Positions 45,169-55,984 of a stretch of DNA of 64,000 bases are shown piece by piece (the stretch's first letter is position 1; each line of letters begins with the position of its first letter). The position numbers and the translations under genes were made by a program. The DNA comes from Rhabdophis nuchalis (lineage: Eukaryota > Chordata > Lepidosauria > Squamata > Natricidae), in NCBI GenBank assembly GCA_039707465.1, contig CM077644.1, positions 148,181,962-148,245,961 of the forward strand, written 5' to 3'. The notes under the pieces were generated by a model. It had not been told where the DNA came from, made no database searches, and worked only from the letters and a program-made list of their open reading frames with translations.

Positions 45169-46108
45169 CAGGTGAAGCTTGAAAAATTAGAATATCGTGC
45201 AAAAGTTCATTTATTTCAGTAATGCAACTTAAAACGTGAAACTAATATATGAGATAAGACTCATTACATGCAAAGCAAGATAGTTCAAGCTGTGATTTGT
45301 CATAATTACGCCATGTACAGCTCATGAAAACCCCAAATCCACAATCTCAGAAAATTAGAATATTACATGCAATCAATAAAACAAGGATTGTACATAGAAC
45401 AATATCGCACCTCTGAAAAGTATAAGCATGCATATGTACTCAGTACTTGGTTTGGGCCCCTTTTGCAGCAATTACTGCCTCAATGCAGTGTGGCATGGAA
45501 GCCTATGGCATTGCTGAGGTGTTATGGAAGACCAGGATGCTTCAATAGTGGCCTTCAGCTCTTCTGCATTGTTCGGTCTCATGTCTCTCATCTTTCTCTT
45601 GGCAATGCCCCATAGATTCTCGATGGGGTTCAGGTCAGGCGAGTTTGCTGGCCAATCAAGCACAGTAATCGCACGGTCATTGAACCAGGTTTTGGTGCTT
45701 TTGGCAGTGTGGGCAGCTGGAAAATGAAGTCAGCATCCCCATAAAGCTCGTCTGTGGAAGGAAGCATGAAGTGCTCCAAAATCTCCTGGTAGACGGCTGC
45801 ATTGACCCTGGTCTTAATGAAGCACAATGGTCCAAAGTCCTGTTGCTCAGTGCTCCAAAGTCCTCTTTTCTGATGAGAGCAACTTTTGCCAAAAGCACCA
45901 AAACCTGGTTCAATGACCATGGGATTACTGTGCTTGATAGGCCTCTCCATTCTTCCTCCATACTCTGGGTCCTTGGTTTCCAAATGAGATGCAAAAGTTG
46001 CTCTGTAATGTAATGAGTCTTATCTCATATATTAGTTTCACCTTTTAAGTTGCATTACTGAAATAAATGAACTTTTGCATGATATTCTAATTTTTTGAGT
46101 TTCACCTG
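45169..46108 (-). mobile_element. Tc1/mariner element, decayed
   Basis: Long terminal inverted repeats of about 100 bp: CAGGTGAAGCTTGAAAAATT at the left, and the reverse complement of the right end (AATTTTTTGAGTTTCACCTG). TA follows the right end, and TG (a mutated TA) precedes the left. At 940 bp it is shorter than an autonomous Tc1 element, so the middle is partly deleted. Confidence 0.9.
45472..45663 (-). pseudogene. Tc1 transposase remnant, C-terminal
   Basis: The minus strand encodes LDWPANSPDLNPIENLWGIA, the invariant DDE-domain end of Tc1 transposases (WP..SPDLNPIE, with the third catalytic acidic residue being the E). NAEELKATIEASWSSITPQQ follows. Upstream, pieces of the rest of the DDE domain occur in other frames at 45630-45994 (VLVLLAKVALI, EHFMLPSTDEL), so frameshifts and deletions have destroyed the gene. 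The intact enzyme would cut and paste the element at TA sites. Confidence 0.88.
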
Positions 46109-46109
46109 T

Positions 46110-46960
46110 AGTGCACCTTATTCCAATTTATTCCAAGCAAATCTCTCTACTTCCAGAAGGTTTGAGAGCAAAACAGCCACACTGAATAATTCCTAGTCTT
46201 AATGTTTCCTATTTAGGAAGCAGATTCACCCAACTCAGCATCTATGCCATAGAATTTGAATCAAACTGAAATTCAATACAGTTTGTAAAGCTATACATCT
46301 GCAATATAATTCCAGTGCAACTGGTTTGAAATATCCCGATTTATTGAACTATTACAGTTTATTTCACTAAACAGAACCATCATCTTTTGGAGCACAAATA
46401 TAAAGGAAGGACCAAAAATAAAAAAGAATTGTGTAACTTCTATTTTGTCTGTATGGTTTTAGCTTTCAACAAGAAATTTAAAAGGGGTTGTTGTTGTTGT
46501 TGTTTTGTCTTACTTGACATGAGCCTTTCTAAATCTGAGACAGTAAAAATCTTTAAACCCAAAATATATAAAATTGGAAGATGGGGTTTTTTTTTTGTTA
46601 ATTTGATCAAAGGAGAAAAGTACTCCTCATTACTTTTCCATTAGTTAAATTGCTGCATTATAATTTTACCTACATGCTAATTGATCCAAAGGTTTAAATG
46701 TTCTTTATTAACTAACTGTTTTTATACTTCCTATTAGCACTGCTAATGATCTAATCATTAATATTTGATTTTGTTTTGTCTGTGGATTGGTTCTGGATAG
46801 CTATAATTTGGAAAGATTGTTCTTCCATCCAAAGCTGCCTTGCCTTTTAGCTATTTTGTCATATGCTGGTCAAGGTCACAACCTCTATTCTTGGCCAGTG
46901 CATTATGGAGCAATTCCCACAGAGTTCAATTAAACTGTTCCCCTCCACTGCTCTCCATGT
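46110..46960. other. unique AT-rich stretch, candidate conserved non-coding sequence at 46620-46960
   Basis: Repeat-free. The words TGCTAATGATCTAATCATTA and AATATTTGATTTTG at 46741-46775 are dense in homeodomain-like cores. No coding frame is supported. Confidence 0.3.
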
Positions 46961-46991
46961 ATAGCCATTGGTGCTGTGCAATTCAATTCAA

Positions 46992-47035
46992 TATACGAGC
47001 GAACCGGTAGTAAAATAAATTGAAACCCACCACTG
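46992..47035 (-). mobile_element. terminal fragment of a CAGTGGTGGG hAT MITE
   Basis: GAACCGGTAGTAAAATAAAT and TGAAACCCACCACTG form one end of the family at 9497/17581. The rest is missing. Confidence 0.6.
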
Positions 47036-47577
47036 CTCTGAACTAAGTTGTTTCAGGCTCTGATGGAAGCAAGTGATAGAAATGCCTGCAGATACCATCC
47101 TTGTCCATTGTCCAACATGACTTTTATTTTTAAGTTTACATTTACTGCATGAAATATCAGAATTAAATGGGAAACTGATACACTGCCAAGCACCCATTTC
47201 TTTTGTCACCTTTCTGTACTGGAACATTTCTGGGCCTGACCTAGACATTTTTAGAAAATAAATGAGACCAAGAAGTGTATATAACCCGGGTTTGTTGATT
47301 TAACTGTGTCTCTGTGTTCAAAAGCTAAAAGCTATGTTCTAATTTTAGTGATAATTCTGACAATGAGAAGAGATGGTAAGGAGTAACATTGCCAATTTGC
47401 ATTCTGGAGTTTGGGGAGACTGCTCATTCCTTCTACGTATAATAGATAGTTTGTAAGAATTAGTATAGTATTGCTTTTCAAGAAGACCTTTAATAGGTCC
47501 CCTTTAGATGTCCATATGAGACAATTGAATTCTGGCAAAGCCATGTTTGATGTATCCCAGTGCTATGTCATATAGAG

Positions 47578-47625
47578 CAGGGGTGTCAAATTCAAGGCCT
47601 GGGGGCTGGATCCAGAAATCTACCA
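47578..47625. mobile_element. end of a GGTGTCAAA-type hAT MITE
   Basis: CAGGGGTGTCAAATTCAAGG is the characteristic end of the family represented at 53985 and 55303. Only one end is recognisable. Confidence 0.45.
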
Positions 47626-47663
47626 CCAACCAGTGCAATTTTTCCCTACTGTTTGTTGAAGTA

Positions 47664-48055
47664 TTGTTTGACCCAAGTGAGTGGCTAGTTCTTAGCCCTG
47701 AGAAGACCAGCCAAATGAATCACCAGACACAAGAAATATTCTTACAGCAAGTTCCTTTATTGTTACAAAGCACTAAAGGGGAGGGGACCTCTAAGCAATG
47801 CAAAACACACTCATTGGCACACTTACAAAAAAGAGAAGACAATGACTGGTTACATTTTGAGGTAGACAGGAGAGGCCTTGCTCTCAGCCACTTGTCACAT
47901 TTTGATTGGTTCATAAATGCTGTAATACCTTATTTGGCAACTTGCTGACTCGGCCCTCTCAGCAAAGATCAACAAGTGGTCCCTGCCTATGTCCTACCCT
48001 GTAGGCAACTGCAGTTCATGTGCTGTTATGCATATTTCATGACACAGCACTTTTT
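47664..48055 (-). mobile_element. possible solo LTR, minus strand
   Basis: On the minus strand there are a CCAAT-like ACCAATCAAAATG near 47905, and an AACAATAAAGGAACTTGC polyadenylation signal near 47755, in LTR order. The edge TGTTTGACCC (47667, plus) is TG-like, but the far edge and the target duplication were not found. Confidence 0.35.
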
Positions 48056-48059
48056 CATT

Positions 48060-48520
48060 TCTTGTATCTCATTATGTTTTTCATACATTGCCATCACTGC
48101 ATGCAGATAAATGGTAAAGCATGTCATGGCATAAATATTGCAAATTACATGCCTTTCAGATATGAGGATGCAAATATATATAGGTGAGATATGCATCATG
48201 ATAGCATCACCTGTGTGTTGCCAGTTTTGAGTAATCATGGCTTGCTGGTTTCTTCAGATACCAGAATAAAAGAATGCTAATATTTCTATTAATTTTACAA
48301 TTGGAGAACACAACATTCCACAGATTGTTATGTAGTTGTCCTATGCAGTTGTCCTGGACTCGCTAATCCATAACCCAATGGTTTTATGGGAATGTATCCA
48401 AGCAGTTAACCTTTCTTGACATTCAACAAAGGAGACAGTATTTCACCATCTAAACTTTATTAAATGCTGCAAGTTCCAGTAAAAGTATAAAAAAGAAGCA
48501 ATAGTATATGATCACAGCAT
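48060..48520. other. unique sequence, no feature recognised
   Basis: No recognised repeat or coding frame. Confidence 0.4.
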
Positions 48521-48536
48521 GAATAACAACTAGCAG

Positions 48537-49147
48537 CCTGGCATTACTGGAGTCTGTGCCATATTGGTACAACGCGGGGTCTCGGCATTCCGAGACCTCC
48601 GTTGACACTTTTGCCGCCCCTTGGTCCATTTGGACCTAAACCGTTCTGGAGGGACGGCGACGAGGAAGACAAAGCCTTGCTGGTCACAGGGGTACCGCAA
48701 AACCCCTGTTTGACCCAAGGGAAGAGCTTCTGCAAGGCGGCAAACAGATAAAATAAGCAAAATTAAAAAGGGGGGCTAGAAATAACATAAATTGATTTCT
48801 ATGCAGAATATGTTTCCAGGATGAAGTACCAGAGGAGATTTTTTGGAATAGATAATGAACACCATTATGTGGTTATGTTTAAGTAAGATTTGTTTGAAGA
48901 AGAAGAAAGACTAAATATGGAATATTAGAGGAGAATTTTGGTATAATGATATTAAGATATATAATGAATGAATTTTTTTGATTTAAAATCTATAAGTTGA
49001 GATTACTTATGAGCAATGATGGTTCTAGAAACGCACAAGAGTTATGTGTAACCAGTCGACATGCTTTCCAAAAGATACAATGTAGAATGATGGTTTTTCC
49101 TTTCTGTATTTTTGTTTTATTAAAAAAAATTTTTTTTCCAAAAAACA
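48537..49147. mobile_element. retroposon with 12-bp target duplication, probable L1 with inverted 5' part
   Basis: The exact repeat AACAACTAGCAG at 48525-48536 and 49148-49159 brackets the insert. The left 230 bp are GC-rich, whereas the right 380 bp are AT-rich and end in TTTATTAAAAAAAATTTT, like an L1 3' end on the plus strand. Such a change of character fits twin priming, with the 5' part inverted. The identity of the left part (minus frame 48735-48544) is not established. Confidence 0.6.
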
Positions 49148-49228
49148 ACAACTAGCAGTCCTGCTCCATTAAAAAAAAAAACTCACCATGTGTTCCTAGC
49201 TATAATGTGGCCTAATTACTGTCTAGAA

Positions 49229-49371
49229 CAGTGCTTCTCAATTTTGGCAACTTTAAGTCCTGTGGACTTCAATTCCCAGAATCCCCCAGCCAGCACAGCT
49301 GGCTGGGGAATTCTGGGAGTTGAAGTCCACAGGACTTAAAGTCGCCAAGGTTAAGAAATACTATACCCCAA
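49229..49371. mobile_element. palindromic hAT-type MITE, older copy
   Basis: The arms CAGTGCTTCTCAATTTTGGC and GTCGCCAAGGTTAAGAAATA match imperfectly, around the core CCAGCACAGCTGGCTGGGG. No clear target duplication remains. Confidence 0.8.
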
Positions 49372-49617
49372 AGGGCCTAAAGGTATGAAAGCAGTGGTGT
49401 AATAACCATTAAGGAGATTACACACATGCTTAGGGCACCAGGCCCAAGGGGGCACCACTAAGTTGAGAAAGAAAAAATAAGCAATAAAGATTTGTACAGT
49501 ATGTACAAGGAGGGGGGCACCAAGATTTGTCAGTGCTTAGGGCACCAGTGAGCCTTAATTTGAAACTGTGTGAAAGGATACATTGCTTATCTGCGACACC
49601 CCCAGATGGGTCAAGAT

Positions 49618-49912
49618 CAGGGGTGGATTGCTGCCAGCGTTACTACTGGTTCGAAACCCCCATGTGCACCAGATATGTACCGTGAGCACATGTACTCTTC
49701 AATGTAAATTGTTCTTCACGCTTGTGCAGAACTATTTACAGTAAACTGCGTATACGCAGTCACTAAAACCCAAAATGGTGGCGGCCAAGCAGCAGCAACG
49801 GAACCAGTTTGGGGGCGTGGCAGGCCTGGTTCGCTGCTGGTTCTGTGACCCAGGTTTGAATTCCACTACCGGTTTGGCTGAACTGGGCTGAACCGGCAGC
49901 AACTCACCTCTG
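49618..49912. mobile_element. hAT-type MITE, CAGGGGTGGATTGC type
   Basis: The ends CAGGGGTGGATTGCTGCC and GGCAGCAACTCACCTCTG have the exact duplication GTCAAGAT at 49610-49617 and 49913-49920. Confidence 0.93.
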
Positions 49913-49934
49913 GTCAAGATTGCAACCGAAGAAC

Positions 49935-50450
49935 GAGATATAAGAAGGAAGTATTCCTTCCTATCGAAAAAATTACATAAAAAGGGGGTGTGGTGCCCGA
50001 AGGGAAGCTGGTATTCTGGGAGGGAGGAAGAGTTAGAATGAAAACAGTGGAAGAGGCGGAGAATTTTCTTAAAAAACATTCCTCAATCCTGGATGATGAC
50101 GATATGGGAACGGGAGGGGGCACGGCTCCGCCTACTGGAGGGGTGGAGGAGAAAGAAACAATAGCAAAAAGGCTCAGATCACAAAAAATTTTTTTTCCTT
50201 TTTTATGTATGGTAATTCCTGTATGGATGTTAATAGAAACCCGTAATTTTACTTTTGATTATGAAACTTATGATTTAAAATGTATGTACCCCTTCCTATT
50301 TTTATTATTTCCTAATGGAACTTACTTAAGAAGACTCAGAGGCGGTCACCAACCCCGATGGTGGAAGCTCTAAAATATTTTAAAATACCTTACCTACCCC
50401 TTTCCGTTTATAAAATGTTAAAACTAATAAAAAATTATTTAAAAAAAAAA
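49935..50450 (+). mobile_element. L1-like ORF1-only retroposon (HAL1-like), copy 2
   Basis: A perfect 17-bp duplication, GATTGCAACCGAAGAAC (49918-49934 and 50451-50467), and a terminal A-run prove retroposition. The frame 49990-50373 starts with the ORF1p C-terminal-like VPEGKLVFWEGGRVRMKTVE and EAENFLKKHSS, then an acidic/glycine stretch. It continues into a 3' UTR that ends TAAAACTAATAAAAAATT. No ORF2 sequence intervenes. Copy 1 (32643) has the same order of parts. Confidence 0.7.
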
Positions 50451-50492
50451 GATTGCAACCGAAGAACCATGAGTGACTTCATTGAATGGAAG

Positions 50493-50883
50493 TGTCAGCA
50501 TTCCAAATAACACATCTGCCAAAAGTAGAACTCCGAGGCAGGAAGATTCCTCAATGAACATATTTATTGGATACATCATTTTGGCACAGCTAGTGAAAAC
50601 CAACTTTAAAAGTTCCCACAGTTCTTTGCCTAATTAAAAGAGCAGATGTTTCCCTCATTCCCTATGTCACCGGTCACGTTGGCCAATGAAAGTAGCTGGC
50701 AGGCTACTTGGTTATTCCTTTCCTCCTTCAATTGCCACCTGTTGGAATGACCTTGGTTCCCAAAAGATTTTGTTTTGACTGTTAACCTGCCTGTCTACTT
50801 TCCTCTCCCTTCTGCCCTTCAGAATTTGTGGCAACTATGAGGCAGCAAAGATGGCTTCAACCAGATTCATTTCAGAGTTGACA
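50493..50883 (-). mobile_element. probable solo LTR, family 2
   Basis: It begins TGTCAGCATT and ends GAGTTGACA, giving TG...CA with 5-bp inverted ends (TGTCA/TGACA). It is flanked by the 4-bp direct repeat GAAG (50489-50492, 50884-50887). On the minus strand an AATAAATATG polyadenylation signal lies about 75 bp from the 3' end, and a CCAAT-like word is at about 50685. No internal region is linked to it. Confidence 0.6.
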
Positions 50884-50889
50884 GAAGTA

Positions 50890-51505
50890 AGAGGCTGCAA
50901 TGGCCTTACTTCCCTTCTCTTCCCCATCAATGCTTGTAAGAGGAAGTGATGAGACAGGAAAGGGGAAACATGTAATAATCCCTGAACATTTCCTCTGAAG
51001 GGAACATGCTGCACCTATTTTGGCTAATCATATTAGTATGATGAGGGTTGCTAAACTTTATTTATAAACTAGCTAAACAGAAAGAAATCAAGAAGCGATA
51101 ACCATACTGTCTGGTTTCATACCTCATGTTAATTCATGGTTTACTTATTAGGAGTTGTTTCAACTCCTACCCTCAAAATGATGCTATAGAGCAGTGCACA
51201 CCAGAACAACTAGACACAAGAACAGTTTCTTCCCAAATGCGATCACTCTGCTAAATAAATAATTCTCTCAACACTGTCAAACTATTTACTAAGTCTGCAT
51301 TACTATTACTATTAATCGTCTCATCATTCCTATCACCCATCTCCTCCCACTAATGACTGTATGACTGTTACTTTGTCCACAAAAAATGTCAATACTAAAA
51401 TAAGATGGATTGACAACATCAATAAGTATTCCAGGCCCAACTGGCAAAAGAAAGCTCAAGACCATATGGGTTGAACCATGTAGAAGAGGCCTTCATCCTA
51501 CAGTA
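50890..51505. other. unique sequence, no feature recognised
   Basis: No recognised feature. The stretch at 51405-51480 could be the far flank of the SINE insertion. Confidence 0.35.
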
Positions 51506-51524
51506 GATAAACAATGGCTAGAAT

Positions 51525-51766
51525 CATCTTCTTCTTTTAACAACCCTATAATCCCTTGTGGGGTGGAGTCTGGGCAACTGAATGCAGCTAGCAGAGTGTT
51601 TTAATGGCTGGATGCCCTTCCTGTCACCAATGCAGAGTGTTGTTCAACAGATATATTCTCGGTGTGCCCCAAGAGAGAAATATCCGCCTCTACCTAGGAT
51701 CGAACTCACAGCCTCCTGATTGTGAGGCAAGAACTTTACCTCTAGGCCACCACACCACTCCATAAG
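51525..51766 (-). mobile_element. tRNA-derived SINE with BovB-like tail
   Basis: The minus strand has box A TGGCCTAGAGGTAAAG and box B GAGTTCGATCCTAGG, then a body ending in an AAAAGAAGAAGATGAT tail like that of RTE-BovB. The target duplication CAATGGCTAGAAT is exact (51512-51524, 51767-51779). The promoter boxes are intact. Confidence 0.85.
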
Positions 51767-52061
51767 CAATGGCTAGAATGATGATGGTGATGAAATAATA
51801 ATTCTCAAGAGGTTACTATGGGACCAACTGAAGTTTGCACACAATAGAAAGGAGGTGAAGTCCTTCTTCATTCTTCTCTACTATTTTCATTTGCTGCTCT
51901 AGAAAATGAAGAAACCCCTTCAATTTTTCGGAGATATGCCACCTTCCTTTTGGTCTTGCTCAGTAGTATCACCTGCACACCAACCTCCTTCATGTTCCAT
52001 GAGTAAAACACATTTTTACCCACCTTCTAAATTTTAGACATTGTTTAGGGAACCAGTTGCA

Positions 52062-52655
52062 GAATTTAATTTAATTTAATTTATTTAGATTTATAGAACC
52101 GCCCTTCTCCATCGAAATGGACTCAGGGCGGTGCACAGGAAATTAAAATGGATAAATAACAATAAATACAGAAGAATTAAGAATAAATTAAACTAAAAGC
52201 CTGTGCTAAAAATCCCAATTAAAATTCTAAAATACATTTACTCATTGGCTAAGCTAGGTCGGCTTGATGGAACAGATAAGTCTTAAGTGAGCAGCAAAAG
52301 AGGGGAAGGTCTGTGATGGTCCGAAGTTCGGGGGGATAGGTCGTTCCAGAGGGATGGCCCAGCCACTGAGAAGGCCCTCCCCCTGGGCACCGCTAGCCGG
52401 CATTGGCCGGCAGATGGTACCCTGAGGAGGCCCTCCCTATGGGAGCGGATCAGACGGAGTGAAGTATGTGGCAGGAGACGGTCCCGCAAATAATTAGGCC
52501 CTGTGCCATGGAGCGATTTAAAGATGGAAACAAGCACCTTGAAGCACACCTGGAAGGACACCGGCAGCCAGTGCAGCTCGCGCAGGAGAGGTGTTATGTG
52601 GGAGCTTCGAGATGCTCCCAGGATCCCCCCGCACGGCCGCATTCTGTACTAGCTG
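52062..52655 (-). mobile_element. L2 LINE 3' fragment
   Basis: The AATTTAATTT tail and 3' UTR (ACCGCCCTTCTCCATCGAAA) are followed on the minus strand by the C-terminal frame 52642-52283 (ITPLLRELHWLPVSFQVCFK, RGRAFSVAGPSLWNDLSP). The frame breaks near the end. Truncated in the C-terminal domain. Confidence 0.87.
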
Positions 52656-52659
52656 AGTT

Positions 52660-53250
52660 TTTGTAAGTCAGTGCCTTATATACCCTGGAGACCCTCTGTA
52701 TGTTTTCAACATTATAGCTTATAGGGTGTGTTTTTTTCAAAAAAAACCCTTCAATTTTGAATTTATTTTCTTTGCCAGCGTGCATTCATTAGCTTCCTTC
52801 CTTTGATATACTGTTGTAAATACATCCATATTAGTGATTGGGAAGAAAAGAAGGCCTTTATCCTTCAGGTTGCGCAGCATTTGTTTTTCCTTTCCTCAGT
52901 TGCATTTTGAGGTTAGGTTTAGTTTAACAGATGCATAATCGAACACTCTTGAGGATACTCCATGGAATCTGGGTGTTTTGTTCAGCTCCAAATGAATCCC
53001 TAAGATGGGTCATACATTTTTTATAAGGAAGATAGACTTGCTTGGTAATTGCTTCTAAGTGTAAGATCTCAGGGTCCATCTGAGACACTCTATTGATTCA
53101 ATCTCCTCTTTCTGTTGGGCAATTGGAAACAGATCAGCCTGGCATTCTATATTTGAGAAGGGTTTTTTTTTTTTAAAAAAAGAAAGAAATCCATTATTAT
53201 CAAAGGATTGTGTTTTGTCGCCTTGTGTTATTTTAAACAGAATCTTCACT
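52660..53250. other. unique sequence, no feature recognised
   Basis: AT-rich, with T and A runs at 52725-52748 and 53162-53190. No recognised feature. Confidence 0.4.
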
Positions 53251-53261
53251 TTCGCGTACTG

Positions 53262-53396
53262 CAGGGGAGTCCAAACTTGAGAACTTTAAGACTTGTGGAC
53301 TTCAACTCCCAGAATTCCCCAGCCAGCATCGCTGGCTGGGGAATTCTGGGAGTTGAAGTCCACAAGTCTTAAAGTTCCCAAGTTTGGACACCCCTG
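53262..53396. mobile_element. palindromic hAT-type MITE
   Basis: The arms CAGGGGAGTCCAAACTTGAG and CCCAAGTTTGGACACCCCTG have the exact duplication GCGTACTG at 53254-53261 and 53397-53404. The core is CCAGCATCGCTGGCTGGGG. Confidence 0.94.
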
Positions 53397-53984
53397 GCGT
53401 ACTGCAACTTCTGTTCTGCATCTTGCAGAAGCTGGGCAAGAAAAGACTCATTAGAACAGAGATTAGTCTGCTTTGAAGCAAACAGCTGGAGTACTATGCA
53501 CCGTCTCAATTTTACCGATAGCGATTGTGACAATTTTACACTGCATTTCAGTGGTTTTTGGCTTGGAGGGATCTGGGCTATCATTTGGTTCCACTCTATC
53601 TCTGTCTTTTTAAGATCAAGTTGGTTTTTTTTTCCCTGCACGCACACCACTGCACAGCAGGCTTGCCTTGGGCAACATGCCGCTTTGTTGCAGGACAGAA
53701 ATTCAATAAAGAAAATACCTCGCTTCATCCTGTGCTCCTCCTGCAACATCAGAATGGAGGAAACATGGAAAGATAGGATTACACCTTAAGGCAGAGGGTG
53801 TGCTTTCTCATCTGCTTCTACCCACTTCCCTCAGAGCTGAAGTTACTGCAGCTCTGTGAAATGGAAAGTGCAGCGGGTTAAGAGGGCTCTAAGGTCTCCA
53901 CGAAGATTGGGTTTAAAAGTGAAAAATAATCTTTGCTTATTCTTTTTTCTTCTTGACCAGAAAGGAAACAATGAAGATATAAAT

Positions 53985-54103
53985 CAGATGTATCAAACTT
54001 GCATCGTCACTTTGTTGTCACGTGACGTATCGCGACTTTCCCCCCCCCTTTGCTAAAATGGGGGGAGGGGGCGTGGCTGGTGCATGATACATCCGAGCTC
54101 CTG
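53985..54103. mobile_element. hAT-type MITE, GGTGTCAAA family, 119 bp
   Basis: CAGATGTATCAAACTTGC at the left and CCGAGCTCCTG at the right are flanked by the exact 8-mer ATATAAAT (53977-53984, 54104-54111). It shares CGACTTTCCCCCCC and TTTGCTAAA with the copy at 55303. Confidence 0.82.
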
Positions 54104-54114
54104 ATATAAATTGT

Positions 54115-54640
54115 TATGGTGGCCCATTAGATGATCCTATCAGTTTTATGGAGAGCTGCTTTAAAGGTGGATGACAAGGCAGGAGACGGCCTCCTTCTCC
54201 TACTGCAATAATGATTTTTTTTCTCTCTCCCCTCCTAGTTTCTAGTTAGAATATGAAAAAGGTCAATTGGTATTCACTAGAAAGGGATGTTTAGTCCCTA
54301 AGGCTTCCCATTGCTAATCTCTAATCCAGCAATTGTAATTCTGCAACCAATATCATAGTGGATTGGTTGCTTGTTTACAAGACATTGCATGACACAATTC
54401 CAATTTTTTGTCTGCTACTTTTTGTCTACATTTCAATGGCTTTCATGATAGATGCTAACTGCCCCCGTCATCCATGTTTATTTTATGGCAATGTTTTTCA
54501 TGGACTCAATTTAATACTGTTTTTTTACCTTGTCGTTAGTTGCTATGAGACCTTGCTTGAAGAATATAGCAATGTATGAAGTGTGAGAATATAATGCTAC
54601 CATCTGTAAACTATCTGAGATGTAAAGATGCAATATATAA
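54115..54640. other. unique sequence, no feature recognised
   Basis: The 73-codon frame at 54358 is AT-rich and unsupported. Confidence 0.4.
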
Positions 54641-54646
54641 AGTATG

Positions 54647-54649
54647 AGA

Positions 54650-54743
<94 letters not shown>
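54647..54743. repeat. (AAT)n microsatellite
   Basis: About 32 AAT units. The phrase CTGTAAACTATCTGAGATGT just upstream recurs at 55015, so part of the flank is duplicated. Confidence 0.95.
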
Positions 54744-55004
54744 TTGCTGCAGGCACCATGTCCAAAAATTTTACTAAATACATCAGCAAATTGCAGCTTC
54801 CTGCTATAACACCAGCGGAACTGCAAAAAACTGCGCTACTTGGAACATCTTACATTCTAAGAAGATACTTGGTTGATGCCTAGGATGCTGGAAGCAAACC
54901 GTATCAACCATTAGCACCAGTCAATGGTACTTGCAATGCATTTTTAAATGTTTCAGTTGGCTGAGTTTCATGTTTCATGAATAAAGTAAATAATAATAAT
55001 AATA
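54744..55004 (+). mobile_element. R4/Dong-like LINE 3' end
   Basis: The plus strand reads IAAGTMSKNFTKYISKLQL and LQKTALLGTSYILRRYL before a stop. This pattern (G-x-x-S/P-K-N-F/L...LQK-x-x-LLGT-x-x-ILR) is what I recall for the C terminus of R4/Dong-type reverse transcriptases. Then follow a short 3' UTR and an (AAT)n tail at 54989-55004. The rest of the element is absent. Confidence 0.5.
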
Positions 55005-55302
55005 ATGTCCCCCACTGTAAACTATCTGAGATGTAAGAGGAGGTTAGTAGATTCTGATTCCATGTAACGATAAAGAAATCATTCAGTACTAAGCTTGGAT
55101 GCTGTCCATTCAAAGAGTTACACATTAATAATTTTTTCTTAGTCATGCATCCTTGACATTCATGCTAAATAGTTATATAATCAATAGAACCTCCCATAAA
55201 GTTTGACCTACTTGTTAGACTTTGTTGATCTGTTTTTGCATTGTAGCCAGCCAATATAATAAGAAGAATTTTTATTATCTAACTAGCTACAGTCATATAT
55301 GT

Positions 55303-55451
55303 CAGAGGTGTCAAACTCATGTCGTCATCTCGTCATCATGTCGTTGTAACTTGGACATATCGGGACTTTCCCCCCCTTTGCTAAACCAGCAGTGGCCGTG
55401 GCCAGAACATGATGCATCCAGCCCACGGGCCATAAGTTTGACACTTACCTG
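55303..55451. mobile_element. hAT-type MITE, GGTGTCAAA family
   Basis: The ends CAGAGGTGTCAAACTCA and AAGTTTGACACTTACCTG are inverted repeats. The flanking 8-mers do not match, so one end may be altered. Co-linear with 53985. Confidence 0.7.
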
Positions 55452-55453
55452 AT

Positions 55454-55700
55454 TTGGTAGTCCTCAACCTACAATGGTTCATTTAATGACTGAATGAAGT
55501 GACTTTAAAAAGTAACTTATGATGATTTTTCACACTTATGACAATTGCAGCATCCCCATGATCCTGTGATTTACATTTGGATGCTTGACAACTGACTCAC
55601 ATTTATGATAGTTGCCATGTCCCAGAATCATGTGATTCCCTTCTGCCACCTTCTGACAAGCAAACTCAATGGGGAAACCAGATTCACTTAACAACTGATT
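55454..55700. mobile_element. second copy of the GTAGTCCTC dispersed repeat
   Basis: GGTAGTCCTCAACCTACAAT with TTTTTCACACTTATGACAAT and CACCTTCTGACAAGC matches 26730 in order. The right end is missing. Confidence 0.65.
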
Positions 55701-55855
55701 GGAAAAGGATTTTACACTATGTTACATATTTTACATATTATTCACTATTTCATGTGAAGAATATGAGCATATTTTAGGAGCTAGCAAGTGAAAATCTCAC
55801 CAAATTGATGATTTTGTGATATTTTACCCATTTCACTTATTTATTTTTAAAATTA

Positions 55856-55977
<122 letters not shown>

Positions 55978-55984
55978 ATCTTTT

